Source of the DNA: an uncultured Bacilli bacterium
GTDB taxonomy: Bacteria > Bacillota_I > Bacilli_A > RF39 > UBA660
NCBI GenBank assembly: GCA_934177995.1
Contig: CAKPPW010000019.1
Span: 1 to 28,456, forward strand
Length of the DNA stretch: 28,456 nucleotides
Reading direction: 5' to 3'
The stretch's first letter is position 1, and every line of letters starts with the position of its first letter. The translations under genes and the position numbers were made by a program. This document shows, piece after piece, positions 7,382 through 14,435 of this stretch. The notes beneath the pieces are model-generated. The model was not told the DNA's origin, did no database searches, and was given only the letters and a program-made list of their open reading frames with translations.

Positions 7382-8329
7382 ATGACTGGTTATTTAGGTA
7401 TTGATATTGGTTCTATTTCTACCAAAGGAGTGGTAATTGACGAAGATAACAATATAGTAGCTAGTAGTTATTTATGGACCGAAGGTGATCCAGTTAAAGC
7501 AGTTAAGAAGGTTTTAAAAGAGTTAGAAAAAGATTGTAAAGATATAAAAATACTAGGGGTTGGAACTACTGGTTCTGCTAGAAAGTTAATTGGTACAATG
7601 CTAGAAGCAGTTAGTATTAAAAATGAAATAACCGCTCATGCTATTGGTACTTTATCTAAGTATCCTGATATTAGAACTATTCTAGAAATAGGTGGACAAG
7701 ATTCTAAGATAATTCTATTAGATAATAAGATAGTTACTGATTATGCTATGAATACTTTATGTGCTGCTGGTACTGGTAGTTTCTTATCTAGTCAAGCTAA
7801 AAGATTAGGGCTTGACGTTAAAGACTTTGGAACAATCGCTCTTACTAGTAAGAATCCAACTAGTATTGCAGCAAGATGTACTGTCTTTGCCGAAAGTGAC
7901 TTAGTTCACAAATTACAAATGGGTTATCAAAAGAATGATATAATCGCTGGTCTTTGTTACAGTGTCGCAAGTAATTATTTAAATAATGTAGCAAAGGGTA
8001 AAAAAATAGAAGGTCCTATTATCTTCCAAGGTGGAGTTAGTAAAAATATTGGTGTAAAGAAAGCTTTTGAAGATTTATTAAAGGAAGATATAATTGTTGA
8101 TGATAATGGCCATTTAATGGGAGCTTTAGGTAGTGCTATTCTTGCCAAGAAAAGTGGTATAAAGAAGAAATTTAATTTTAAAGTACGGGATGCTAAGTTT
8201 GAAACCAGTGGTATCACTTGTAAGGGATGCCCTAATCACTGTGAAATAATTATAGTAAAGAAGAATGGAAAAATACTAGATACTTGGGGAAACCGTTGTC
8301 CAAAAGGTGCTCTAACAGTAAAAGAATAA
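7382..8329 (+). CDS. BadF/BadG/HgdC-type ATPase, activator of dehydratase-like enzymes
   Basis: The 315-aa protein has the ASKHA-fold ATPase motifs of the HgdC/BadF family: GIDIGSISTKGVVID (residues 6-20), GTTGSAR (61-67), GGQDSK (104-109), CAAGTGSF (127-134) and FQGGVSKN (215-222). C127 and C166 correspond to the two cysteines that bind the dimer-bridging [4Fe-4S] cluster in HgdC, so the cluster should be present. A C-terminal extension adds four cysteines, C280, C283, C287 and C306 (CxxCxxxC ... CP), not part of the minimal family and possibly a second metal or Fe-S site. The gene starts two bases after the previous stop with GAGGGA as ribosome binding site. It should energise electron transfer to the two upstream proteins by ATP hydrolysis. 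Confidence 0.9.
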   Translation: MTGYLGIDIGSISTKGVVIDEDNNIVASSYLWTEGDPVKAVKKVLKELEKDCKDIKILGVGTTGSARKLIGTMLEAVSIKNEITAHAIGTLSKYPDIRTILEIGGQDSKIILLDNKIVTDYAMNTLCAAGTGSFLSSQAKRLGLDVKDFGTIALTSKNPTSIAARCTVFAESDLVHKLQMGYQKNDIIAGLCYSVASNYLNNVAKGKKIEGPIIFQGGVSKNIGVKKAFEDLLKEDIIVDDNGHLMGALGSAILAKKSGIKKKFNFKVRDAKFETSGITCKGCPNHCEIIIVKKNGKILDTWGNRCPKGALTVKE

Positions 8330-8352
8330 CCGAAAAATCAGTTATTCTTTTT
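8320..8352 (+). terminator. Rho-independent terminator overlapping the activase stop
   Basis: AAAAGAATAAC (8320-8330) and GTTATTCTTTT (8341-8351) form an 11-bp stem around a 10-base loop, followed by T residues. The stop codon of the activase gene lies inside the left arm. The symmetric A/T flanks mean it may also serve the convergent gene at 8375. Confidence 0.78.
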
Positions 8353-8374
8353 AATTTCTACTAATTATTAAATC

Positions 8375-9169
8375 CTATAATTTTATTCTTGATACAAATG
8401 AATATGTATCATCAGATAATTTAAAAGTATATTCATAATTTTCTGTAGAAGTTATTTTTCCAGCCCCATCATCATTTTCTGAAAAATCTGCTTTCTCAGT
8501 TATTACAATAGTATCGCCTGTTCTAACTGCTTTAGTAAGTGTTCCATGATAGAAACTACCAGTAGCTCCACCACCTTCAGTTAAATAATCTACATAACCA
8601 TTAACACTTGCATCATAGACATAATATTCTGTTATATAGGGTCCTACACGCATAGGTTCACTCTTGTTTAGAGTATCACTACTACCAAATAATTCTTTAT
8701 AAGTCTGTTCTACTCTTTCATATGGAATAAAACCAGTAGAACTACTTTCTTGTAATGTGTAATTACTATCATTTAAACTGATAGTTTTTTTTATATTTGT
8801 TGCATCTTGAATAATAGAAAAATCAGACTTTTTTAAGTTATGATAGACTAAAGCCAACTTACTAGACTCATCAGCACTACTTACTTGATAATTATTAGAA
8901 TTATTATAGAACCAATATTTATAAAAAGTATCTCCAGTTAGTACTACTTTATTATATAATCCTTGTACTAAACTACTATTAATATCTAATGTTTCCTCTT
9001 TAGTAGTTGATGTATTTTTACTATCAGAATCAACGTTTTTCTTATCACTAGTTACTGTTTCATTCTTATTAGTAACCTTAAAAAAGCTTGTATAGCCTAC
9101 TATATAACTTAGCAATAAAACGATTACTACTATAAGAAAGATAACAACTACATTATTCTTCTTTTCCAT
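8375..9169 (-). CDS. Membrane-anchored hypothetical extracytoplasmic protein
   Basis: I do not recognise this 264-aa protein. Residues 7-27 form a single hydrophobic anchor. About residues 33-62 are Ser/Thr/Lys/Asp-rich linker. The remainder (about 65-264) is a predicted beta-rich extracellular domain with many Tyr, Ser and Asn (GDTFYKYWFYNNSNNYQ, YITEYYVYDASVNGYVDYL, NYEYTFKLSDDTYSF). It has no cysteine in the mature part and no lipobox. AGGAG lies nine bases before the ATG at 9169. It lies downstream of the ABC-F gene on the same strand but is separated from it by a strong terminator, so it is probably transcribed alone. The architecture resembles the membrane thioredoxin-like protein, but there is no active-site motif. 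Confidence 0.75.
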   Translation of the reverse strand: MEKKNNVVVIFLIVVIVLLLSYIVGYTSFFKVTNKNETVTSDKKNVDSDSKNTSTTKEETLDINSSLVQGLYNKVVLTGDTFYKYWFYNNSNNYQVSSADESSKLALVYHNLKKSDFSIIQDATNIKKTISLNDSNYTLQESSSTGFIPYERVEQTYKELFGSSDTLNKSEPMRVGPYITEYYVYDASVNGYVDYLTEGGGATGSFYHGTLTKAVRTGDTIVITEKADFSENDDGAGKITSTENYEYTFKLSDDTYSFVSRIKL

Positions 9170-9203
9170 ATTTTCATCTCCTAGTTTAATAATAATCTAT
9201 GAA

Positions 9204-9244
9204 TAAAAAAAAGACAACTTTTTATCTAATTATAGTTGTCTTTT
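9204..9244 (-). terminator. Rho-independent terminator of the ABC-F gene
   Basis: On the reverse strand AAAAGACAACT and AGTTGTCTTTT (9209-9219 and 9234-9244 on the plus strand) form an 11-bp stem followed by a run of eight T (A8 at 9205-9212). The hairpin follows the TAA of the ABC-F gene at 9253. Confidence 0.85.
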
Positions 9245-9252
9245 AATGTAAA

Positions 9253-10833
9253 CTACTGGTTAAAATATTCATCAAAGGTTAGTCTTCTATCAATTATAGT
9301 TCCATCATCTTTAATCTCTATAATTCTATTACATACTGTCTGATTAAGTTCATGGTCACGAGAGGTCAAGATTAACTCACCTTCAAAGTTTTCTAATCCT
9401 TTATTTAAGGAAGTAATACTTTCTAGATCTAGATGGTTAGTAGGTTCATCTAATATTAAGAAGTTTGGTTCTTCTAACATCATTTTACTAAGCATACATC
9501 TTGCTTTTTCCCCACCTGACAAAACATTTACTTTTTTAAATACATCTTCTTTTGAAAATAACATTCTTCCTAAGAAGCCTCTTAATTCAGTATCATCATC
9601 TACTTTTTTATATTGTTTAATCCATTCAAGAATGCTTTCATCTTTTTCAAAATAAGAACTATTATCCTGTGGAAGATAAGCTGGAGAGATAGTCTTTCCA
9701 AATAGAACTTGTCCCTTATCAAACTTTTCTTTTCCTGCTAGAATATTAAATAATGTTGTCTTTGCCAAATCATTATTAGAAACAATAGCTATCTTATCAC
9801 CTTTTAACACAGTAAATGATATTTTATTTAAGACTTTTACGCCATCCACTTCTTTGATTAAGTTTTCTACTTTTAGTATTTCTTTACCTATTTGTTTAGT
9901 TATTTTAAACTCAATAAAAGGATATTTTCTAGAAGATGGTACAATCTCGTCTAATTCAATTTTCTCTAGCATCTTTTTTCTTGATGTTGCTTGTTTACTC
10001 TTAGAAGCATTAGCAGAAAATCTAGCAATAAAGTCTTGTAATTCTTTAATCTTTTCTTCTTTTTTCTTATTAGACTCTTTCATTTGTTTAAGAGCTAACT
10101 CACTTGATTGATACCAAAAGTCATAGTTACCAATATACATTTTCATCTTACCAAAATCAATATCAACAATATGCGTACATACTTTATTTAGGAAATATCT
10201 ATCATGACTAACTACTATTACAGTGTTAGGAAAGTTTATTAAGAACTCTTCTAACCAGTTAATAGCATCTAAATCCAAACTGTTAGTAGGCTCATCTAAT
10301 AATAAGATATCAGGATTTCCAAAAAGAGCAGAAGCGAGTAATACTTTTACTCTTAGTTTAACTGGTATTTCACTCATTTTTTTATCATAATATTCATCTT
10401 TTATACCCAAATTATTTAGTAAAATAGCTGCATCATTTTCAGCATTCCAACCATCCATATCTAAAAATTCAGCTTCTAAGTCTGCTAAACGATAGCCATC
10501 TTCTTCTGTAAACTCCGTATGAGAATATAATTCTTCTTTTTCTTTCATTACTTTATATAGTTTATCATTTCCCATAATAACTACATCTAAAACACGCATA
10601 TCATCAAACTGATAGTGATCCTGTTTTAAAACAGATATTCTTTCATTTTTTCCAGTAACAATATCACCAGTAGTAGTTTCTAATTCTCCAGTTAATAATT
10701 TTAGAAAAGTACTTTTTCCTGCTCCATTAGCCCCAATTAATCCATAACAAGCTCCATCTACAAATTTTAAGTTAACATTTTCAAATAAAGTTCTTTTTCC
10801 AAATCTTAAACTAACATTATTTACTTGTAACAT
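9253..10833 (-). CDS. ykpA: ABC-F ATPase of the YkpA/YbiT type
   Basis: The 526-aa soluble protein has two ABC ATPase domains and a basic, lysine-rich linker (about residues 240-285), with no membrane segment, as in ABC-F ribosome-associated ATPases. Domain 1: Walker A GANGAGKST near residue 36, Walker B ILLLDEPTNSLDL, SHDRYF. Its signature is degenerate (MSEIPVKLRVKVLL instead of LSGGE). Domain 2: Walker A is degenerate (VSNNDLAKTTL), the signature is intact (LSGGEKARCML), Walker B is ILDEPTNHLDL, and the H-loop reads TSRDHE. The degenerate second Walker A resembles the YkpA group, so only one composite ATP site may be canonical. Members modulate translation or confer resistance; housekeeping modulation is more likely here. 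A GGGAGGG ribosome binding site supports the ATG at 10833. Confidence 0.85.
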   Translation of the reverse strand: MLQVNNVSLRFGKRTLFENVNLKFVDGACYGLIGANGAGKSTFLKLLTGELETTTGDIVTGKNERISVLKQDHYQFDDMRVLDVVIMGNDKLYKVMKEKEELYSHTEFTEEDGYRLADLEAEFLDMDGWNAENDAAILLNNLGIKDEYYDKKMSEIPVKLRVKVLLASALFGNPDILLLDEPTNSLDLDAINWLEEFLINFPNTVIVVSHDRYFLNKVCTHIVDIDFGKMKMYIGNYDFWYQSSELALKQMKESNKKKEEKIKELQDFIARFSANASKSKQATSRKKMLEKIELDEIVPSSRKYPFIEFKITKQIGKEILKVENLIKEVDGVKVLNKISFTVLKGDKIAIVSNNDLAKTTLFNILAGKEKFDKGQVLFGKTISPAYLPQDNSSYFEKDESILEWIKQYKKVDDDTELRGFLGRMLFSKEDVFKKVNVLSGGEKARCMLSKMMLEEPNFLILDEPTNHLDLESITSLNKGLENFEGELILTSRDHELNQTVCNRIIEIKDDGTIIDRRLTFDEYFNQ

Positions 10834-10889
10834 ATAATCCCTCCCAAACTTTCTTAATTTTACTATATATTTAAAGAAAAAGCAAAGAA

Positions 10890-11201
10890 TTATAAATCAA
10901 ATATGTCTTTTAGATCTTTTTTTAAATCACTATCATTTATCCTATCACATATTTCTTTTACTTTTCTTTGCTTAATAGATAATTTTAAGACTTTATCATA
11001 GTATTCTAATTTTTCTTTGGCTTCTCTTAACTGATTATGAACAGCATTTCTAGTTATCTCATAATTTTCTGCTATTTCTGATAATGATAAATTATTAAAG
11101 TAATATTCCTTAAAATAATCTTGTTGTTTACTAGTTAATAATTCACCATATAAATCAAATAGCATTGTATAATATAACAGTTCTTCCATATTATACTCCA
11201 A
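10890..11201 (-). CDS. ylxM: YlxM/p13-like helix-turn-helix protein of the SRP locus
   Basis: The 103-aa protein matches the YlxM/p13 family: LLYYTMLFDLYGELLTSKQQ, then EYYFNNLSLSEIAENYEITRNAVHNQLREAKEKLEYYD, a sigma-like helix-turn-helix at about residues 35-60. Family knowledge: ylxM accompanies ffh or ftsY and is thought to modulate the signal recognition particle GTPase cycle. Its start overlaps the end of the upstream small membrane protein gene by 11 bases, so it sits in an ftsY-membrane protein-ylxM operon. An ffh gene does not follow; the next gene is the ABC-F ATPase, about 56 bases on. Confidence 0.87.
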   Translation of the reverse strand: MEYNMEELLYYTMLFDLYGELLTSKQQDYFKEYYFNNLSLSEIAENYEITRNAVHNQLREAKEKLEYYDKVLKLSIKQRKVKEICDRINDSDLKKDLKDIFDL

Positions 11202-11475
11202 AGAAAGTTACTAATAAAATAATAACACCTACTCCTAGATAAACATAAGTAGCATATAGTCTTTTATAAATTAGTTGATTATTAATACCCATATCTATAA
11301 TAGTTATACCAAGTAGTAATTTAAAATAGAAAAATAAATCTTTATAAATAAATGATAATATTCCAATTACTACTAATAATATAGTAAGAATAAACTGTAT
11401 AGTAAGAAATAACATTGTATTATCTTTTTTCTTTTTCATCGCTTTAGGATTTATCTTTGTAATACTCTTTTTCAT
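11191..11475 (-). CDS. Small two-helix membrane protein in the ftsY operon
   Basis: This 94-aa protein has a basic N-terminus (MKKSITKINPKAMKKKK) and hydrophobic segments at about residues 20-43, 47-63 and 73-92, giving two or three membrane passes. I do not recognise the family. It overlaps the end of ftsY by four bases and the start of ylxM by 11 bases, so it is translationally coupled to both. An insertion of a membrane protein between ftsY and ylxM is unusual and suggests a link to membrane targeting, but nothing in the sequence proves this. Confidence 0.75.
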   Translation of the reverse strand: MKKSITKINPKAMKKKKDNTMLFLTIQFILTILLVVIGILSFIYKDLFFYFKLLLGITIIDMGINNQLIYKRLYATYVYLGVGVIILLVTFFGV

Positions 11476-12476
11476 TTTTCCTCCATAAAATCTTTAAATA
11501 ATCCATAAATATACTGTTCAATATCAAACTCTTGTAAATCTTCTGCTCGCTCACCAAAACCGATAAACTTAACAGGAACTCCTACTTCTTCTTTAATAGC
11601 TAGTACAATTCCCCCTTTAGCAGTTCCATCCATTTTAGTAAGGACAATACCAGTGATATTAGTTATTTCTTTAAAAGATATTGCTTGTTTAATACCATTT
11701 TGACCAGTAGAAGCATCAAGAACTAGTAATGTTTCTGTTGGAGAATTTGGTATTAGTTTATTAATAACTCTATTCATTTTTTCTAATTCTTTCATTAAAT
11801 TAGCTTTATTTTGTAAACGTCCTGCTGTATCAATAAAGACATAATCATAGTTTTCCTTTAAAGCTAGTTCACAGCCTTCATAAATAACACTAGACGGATC
11901 AGTTGCTCCTTCTCTTCCATAGAAGTATGCCCCTGTTCTTTCACTCCACTCTTTTAATTGTTGATAAGCTCCGGCTCTAAAAGTATCTCCTGCTACTAAT
12001 AATACTTTCTTACCATCTTTTACAAATCTATTAGCAAGTTTAGCAATAGTAGTAGTCTTACCTACTCCATTAACACCAACAAATAAATAGACAGTAGGTC
12101 CTTCTTCTCTAGTTTCTAGTTTAGTAGTTAATACTTCTCCATCAACATAAATGATAAATAACTCATCTACTATCATTTCTTTTAATTCTTCTGGATCAGT
12201 GATCTTATCATGATTAACTCTTTCTTTAAGTCTATCTACAAACTTCATAACAGTATTAACACCAATATCAGCCATTATCAATATTTCTTCCAGTTCATTA
12301 AAATACTCTTCATTAATCTTTGTATATCTATGTGTTAAATCAGAAAGAAGTGATGTCACTTGTTTTCTACTCTTACTTAATCCTTTATCATATACTTCTT
12401 TTTTCTCTTCTACTGTCTTTTCATTCTTTACTTCTTCTTTTTTAAATTTTTGTTTTATCTTGTCAAAAAATCCCAT
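11472..12476 (-). CDS. ftsY: Signal recognition particle receptor FtsY
   Basis: The 334-aa SRP GTPase delivers ribosome-nascent chains to the Sec translocon. It has a short charged N-terminal region (about residues 1-35, no long acidic A domain), a helical N domain, and a G domain with all signatures: GVNGVGKTTTIAKLA (G1), DTFRAGAYQQL (G2/insertion), DTAGRLQNK (G3), TKMDGTAKGG (G4) and GFGERAEDLQEF. Length is normal for Gram-positive FtsY. AGTTGATAAC precedes the ATG at 12476, a modest ribosome binding site. It heads the operon ftsY, membrane protein, ylxM. Confidence 0.97.
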   Translation of the reverse strand: MGFFDKIKQKFKKEEVKNEKTVEEKKEVYDKGLSKSRKQVTSLLSDLTHRYTKINEEYFNELEEILIMADIGVNTVMKFVDRLKERVNHDKITDPEELKEMIVDELFIIYVDGEVLTTKLETREEGPTVYLFVGVNGVGKTTTIAKLANRFVKDGKKVLLVAGDTFRAGAYQQLKEWSERTGAYFYGREGATDPSSVIYEGCELALKENYDYVFIDTAGRLQNKANLMKELEKMNRVINKLIPNSPTETLLVLDASTGQNGIKQAISFKEITNITGIVLTKMDGTAKGGIVLAIKEEVGVPVKFIGFGERAEDLQEFDIEQYIYGLFKDFMEEK

Positions 12477-12530
12477 GTTATCAACTCCATACCATATTCT
12501 ATCATAAAAAAAAGAAGATTACACCTCATT

Positions 12531-12830
12531 TTAGTAATTTCCCATTAAAACAGTAGCAAAAACATTACTTCTTTCTAAATTATCTAAAGGAAGAAAGGTT
12601 TTTACTCTATTTTTTTCATCTACTAATGTACAATAAGTAGTACCTTCAAGTAAAAATCTATAGTCTATATCAAAATAATCTGCCAAAGTTTTGATATTAG
12701 TTAGGTTATTACTCTTATTATGAGCTAAATCCAATAATGTGGTATAAGGAAAACAAGCATCTTTAGCAAGTTGATAATAACTCTTAATTTTTCTTCTTCT
12801 CATTAAATATTCTAATACTTCTATATTCAT
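12531..12830 (-). CDS. XRE-family helix-turn-helix regulator
   Basis: The start is placed at 12830 (MNIEVLEYLMRRRK), where AGAGGTGAT is well spaced; an upstream ATG 17 codons earlier overlaps the promoter and lacks such a site. The 99-aa protein has a Cro/CI-type DNA-binding domain (about residues 1-60): YYQLAKDACFPYTTLLDLAHNKSNNLTNIKTLADYFDID. A short tail (FLLEGTTYCTLVDEKNRVKTFLPL) might be a dimerisation or sensor part. It lies 66 bases downstream of the ADP-ribosyltransferase-like gene on the same strand and has its own promoter. It may regulate that gene, but no operator is evident. Confidence 0.8.
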   Translation of the reverse strand: MNIEVLEYLMRRRKIKSYYQLAKDACFPYTTLLDLAHNKSNNLTNIKTLADYFDIDYRFLLEGTTYCTLVDEKNRVKTFLPLDNLERSNVFATVLMGNY

Positions 12831-12851
12831 ATTTCTATCACCTCTAAAAGT

Positions 12852-12881
12852 ATTATATAAGGATATCTTTTGATAAAACAA
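12852..12881 (-). promoter_or_regulatory. Putative promoter of the XRE regulator
   Basis: On the reverse strand TTGTTT (12876-12881) and a perfect TATAAT (12852-12857) are separated by 18 bases, about 20 bases upstream of the ATG at 12830. Confidence 0.5.
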
Positions 12882-12896
12882 TAGCTTTTTAAAAAT

Positions 12897-13574
12897 TTAA
12901 ACTTTCTTCGTATTAGTTTTTTCTAATATTTCTGAATCCAGTACTCTTATTACTAATTTTTCATTATTATCTAGTTCTTTAGTAGTAGTTTTTACTATAT
13001 CAAATGAGTAGTTTTCCCTATTTAAAAGTATTTCTTCTTGATCATGACTTTTTGATAGTATTAATCTATCACTTTTAGCATCTAGTAAAATAGCATATGG
13101 ACAAATAGCTACTTTTGAACCTTTCTTTAAATTTATTTGATATAGATAGTGTCTACTGTTACCTGCTACTAGAAAGTCATCACAAGTATCAATATCTAAA
13201 CTAGTAGATATTAATTCACTTTTTGATAATAATTCTTCTTCACTATCATCACTTAGAGAAAAAGCACGATAAACAGTAGTATCTTCATCTAAGGTTAAAT
13301 TAATATTCATCACCTTCTTTTTAATATTTATAAGGCTTTCTTTAAAACTATCAAGTGAGGAAAAGGACACATCTTTAAAAACAGTAAAGGACATAAACAT
13401 ATTAGCAGGATTACTTAATAATCTTTTATATTTATTATATACATCTACTACTTCTTTTTCTTCTATATCTAGTGAGTTAATCGCTCTACCTAATCTTGAT
13501 TTATATATTAATAAAGCATTTTTATCATCGTCACTTAACTCTTCAAACTTACTTTTCAACTCTTCATATACCAT
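12897..13574 (-). CDS. Putative mono-ADP-ribosyltransferase (R / STS / QxE motifs)
   Basis: The ATG at 13574 (MVYEELKSKF) lies nine bases after AGGAG; a TTG three codons upstream touches the AGGAG and is rejected. The 225-aa protein has a helical N-terminal half (about 1-90). Its C-terminal half has the order expected of an ADP-ribosyltransferase exoenzyme fold: R103 in TVYRAFSL, S123-T-S125 in ELISTSLD, and Q179-E-E181 in HDQEEILLNRENYSF. A QxE rather than ExE turn is known from C3-like transferases that modify Asn or Gln; ExE usually goes with Arg. The strand YLYQINLKKGSKVAI also fits. No signal peptide is seen. It lies outside the integrated element, with its own promoter. The assignment is by motif; the target is unknown. 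Confidence 0.6.
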   Translation of the reverse strand: MVYEELKSKFEELSDDDKNALLIYKSRLGRAINSLDIEEKEVVDVYNKYKRLLSNPANMFMSFTVFKDVSFSSLDSFKESLINIKKKVMNINLTLDEDTTVYRAFSLSDDSEEELLSKSELISTSLDIDTCDDFLVAGNSRHYLYQINLKKGSKVAICPYAILLDAKSDRLILSKSHDQEEILLNRENYSFDIVKTTTKELDNNEKLVIRVLDSEILEKTNTKKV

Positions 13575-13594
13575 ACTTATCAACTCCTAAATCT

Positions 13595-13623
13595 ATTATA
13601 ACTAAATTCATTTAAAGGAACAA
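13595..13623 (-). promoter_or_regulatory. Putative promoter of the ADP-ribosyltransferase-like gene
   Basis: On the reverse strand TTGTTC (13618-13623), 17 bases and a perfect TATAAT (13595-13600) precede the gene starting at 13574. Confidence 0.55.
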
Positions 13624-13639
13624 CAAAAACAAATATACA

Positions 13640-13645
13640 TATAAT
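13640..13645 (+). promoter_or_regulatory. Putative -10 element of the disrupted transporter operon
   Basis: TATAAT lies 27 bases before the TTG start of the substrate-binding protein gene, whose ribosome binding site is AAAGGAGG. No convincing -35 element is present 17 bases upstream (GGAACA), so activation or another mechanism may be needed. Confidence 0.4.
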
Positions 13646-13671
13646 ACTTTGAACTGAAAGGAGGATTTAGT

Positions 13672-14298
13672 TTGAAAAAAAATATTGTATATATCGGTTC
13701 TATTCTAATTATCTTTGTCTTAGCTTGTTCAGTATTATTTAATTTCAATAAGAAGAAAGATGAGAAGAAGGAATATACCGATGTTACTTTAGCAGAAGTT
13801 ACTCACTCTATCTTTTATGCTCCTATGTATGTGGCTATAGAAAAGGGTTACTTTAAAGATAATGGAATTAATCTTAATCTCATTTTAACTCCAGGAGCTG
13901 ATAAAGTTAGTGCTGCTATTTTATCAGGAGATGCTGATATTGGATTTGCTGGTAGTGAAACTACTATCTATGTTTATAATGGTGGTGAAAAAGATTATCT
14001 AAAGACTTTCGCTCAATTAACTCAAAAAGATGGCTCTTTCCTTGTCTCAAGAAAGAAAATTGATAACTTTACCCTTGATGACTTAAAAGGAAAAGATGTA
14101 ATTGGTGGTCGTGCAGGTGGTATGCCAGAAATGACCTTTGAATGGGCTTTAAAAGAACATAATATAGATCCTAAGAAAGATGTTAATATAGATACTTCTA
14201 TTGCTTTTGCAGCGATGAGTTCGGCATTTATTGGTGGACAAGGTGATTTTGTTACCCTATTTGATGATAGGGTAACAAAAAGAAAGCTATGTCAATAA
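13672..14298 (+). pseudogene. 5' part of a substrate-binding lipoprotein gene (NMT1/ThiY/SsuA-like), split by the integrated element
   Basis: The TTG start follows AAAGGAGG. The N-terminus has a lipoprotein signal peptide with lipobox VLAC (C19). The mature part reads DVTLAEVTHSIFYAPMYVAIEKGYF and GDADIGFAGSETTIY, then DDLKGKDVIGGRAGGMPE, typical of NMT1/ThiY/SsuA-type periplasmic binding proteins for thiamine precursors, sulfonates or similar ligands. Residues 1-197 are native. From 14263 the frame enters the integrated element, adds 11 foreign residues and stops at 14298. The missing 134 residues are at 25086-25490 in the correct frame. The truncated product lacks the C-terminal lobe and should be inactive until the element excises. 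Confidence 0.9.
14244..14287. other. attL of the integrated T7SS element
   Basis: The left junction is inside the substrate-binding protein gene. Around the central GA (14263-14264), TTTTGTTACCCTAT (14247-14260) and ATAGGGTAACAAAA (14267-14280) form a perfect 14-bp inverted repeat. The left half belongs to the host gene (attB half) and the right half to the element (attP half). Symmetric arms around a central dinucleotide are the pattern of large serine integrase sites. The stem has no T-run, so I do not call it a terminator. Confidence 0.85.
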
Positions 14299-14393
14299 AT
14301 TAATTTCTGCTATTATAACATCTGTTAGTTATCCATAACTATACATATTGAGCTTAGTTGACATGTATTCGTAGTTGTTTTTTCACTGTCTAG

Positions 14394-14411
14394 TTAGTAT
14401 AAGTATACTAA
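14394..14411. repeat. Palindrome near the attL end of the element
   Basis: TTAGTATA (14394-14401) and TATACTAA (14404-14411) form an 8-bp inverted repeat with a 2-base centre. It lies just left of the terminator of the M15 peptidase gene, about 130 bases inside attL. It could be a protein-binding site or be incidental in AT-rich DNA. Confidence 0.4.
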
Positions 14412-14435
14412 AAAAGAACAAATAATGTTCTTTTT
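14411..14435 (-). terminator. Terminator of the M15 peptidase gene
   Basis: AAAAAGAAC (14411-14419) and GTTCTTTTT (14427-14435) form a 9-bp stem with a 7-base loop. On the reverse strand it is followed by further T residues. It overlaps the stop codon of the peptidase gene and closes the element's leftward transcription before attL. Confidence 0.75.

Noticed and set aside
12477..12535. Terminator between the XRE gene and ftsY
   Set aside because: Only a 5-bp AT stem (ATTAC/GTAAT) before a T8 run; too weak to call, though the T-run is suggestive.
14247..14280. Perfect 14-bp inverted repeat as a terminator
   Set aside because: No T-run follows on either strand, and the centre coincides with the predicted crossover point, so it is the attL core.
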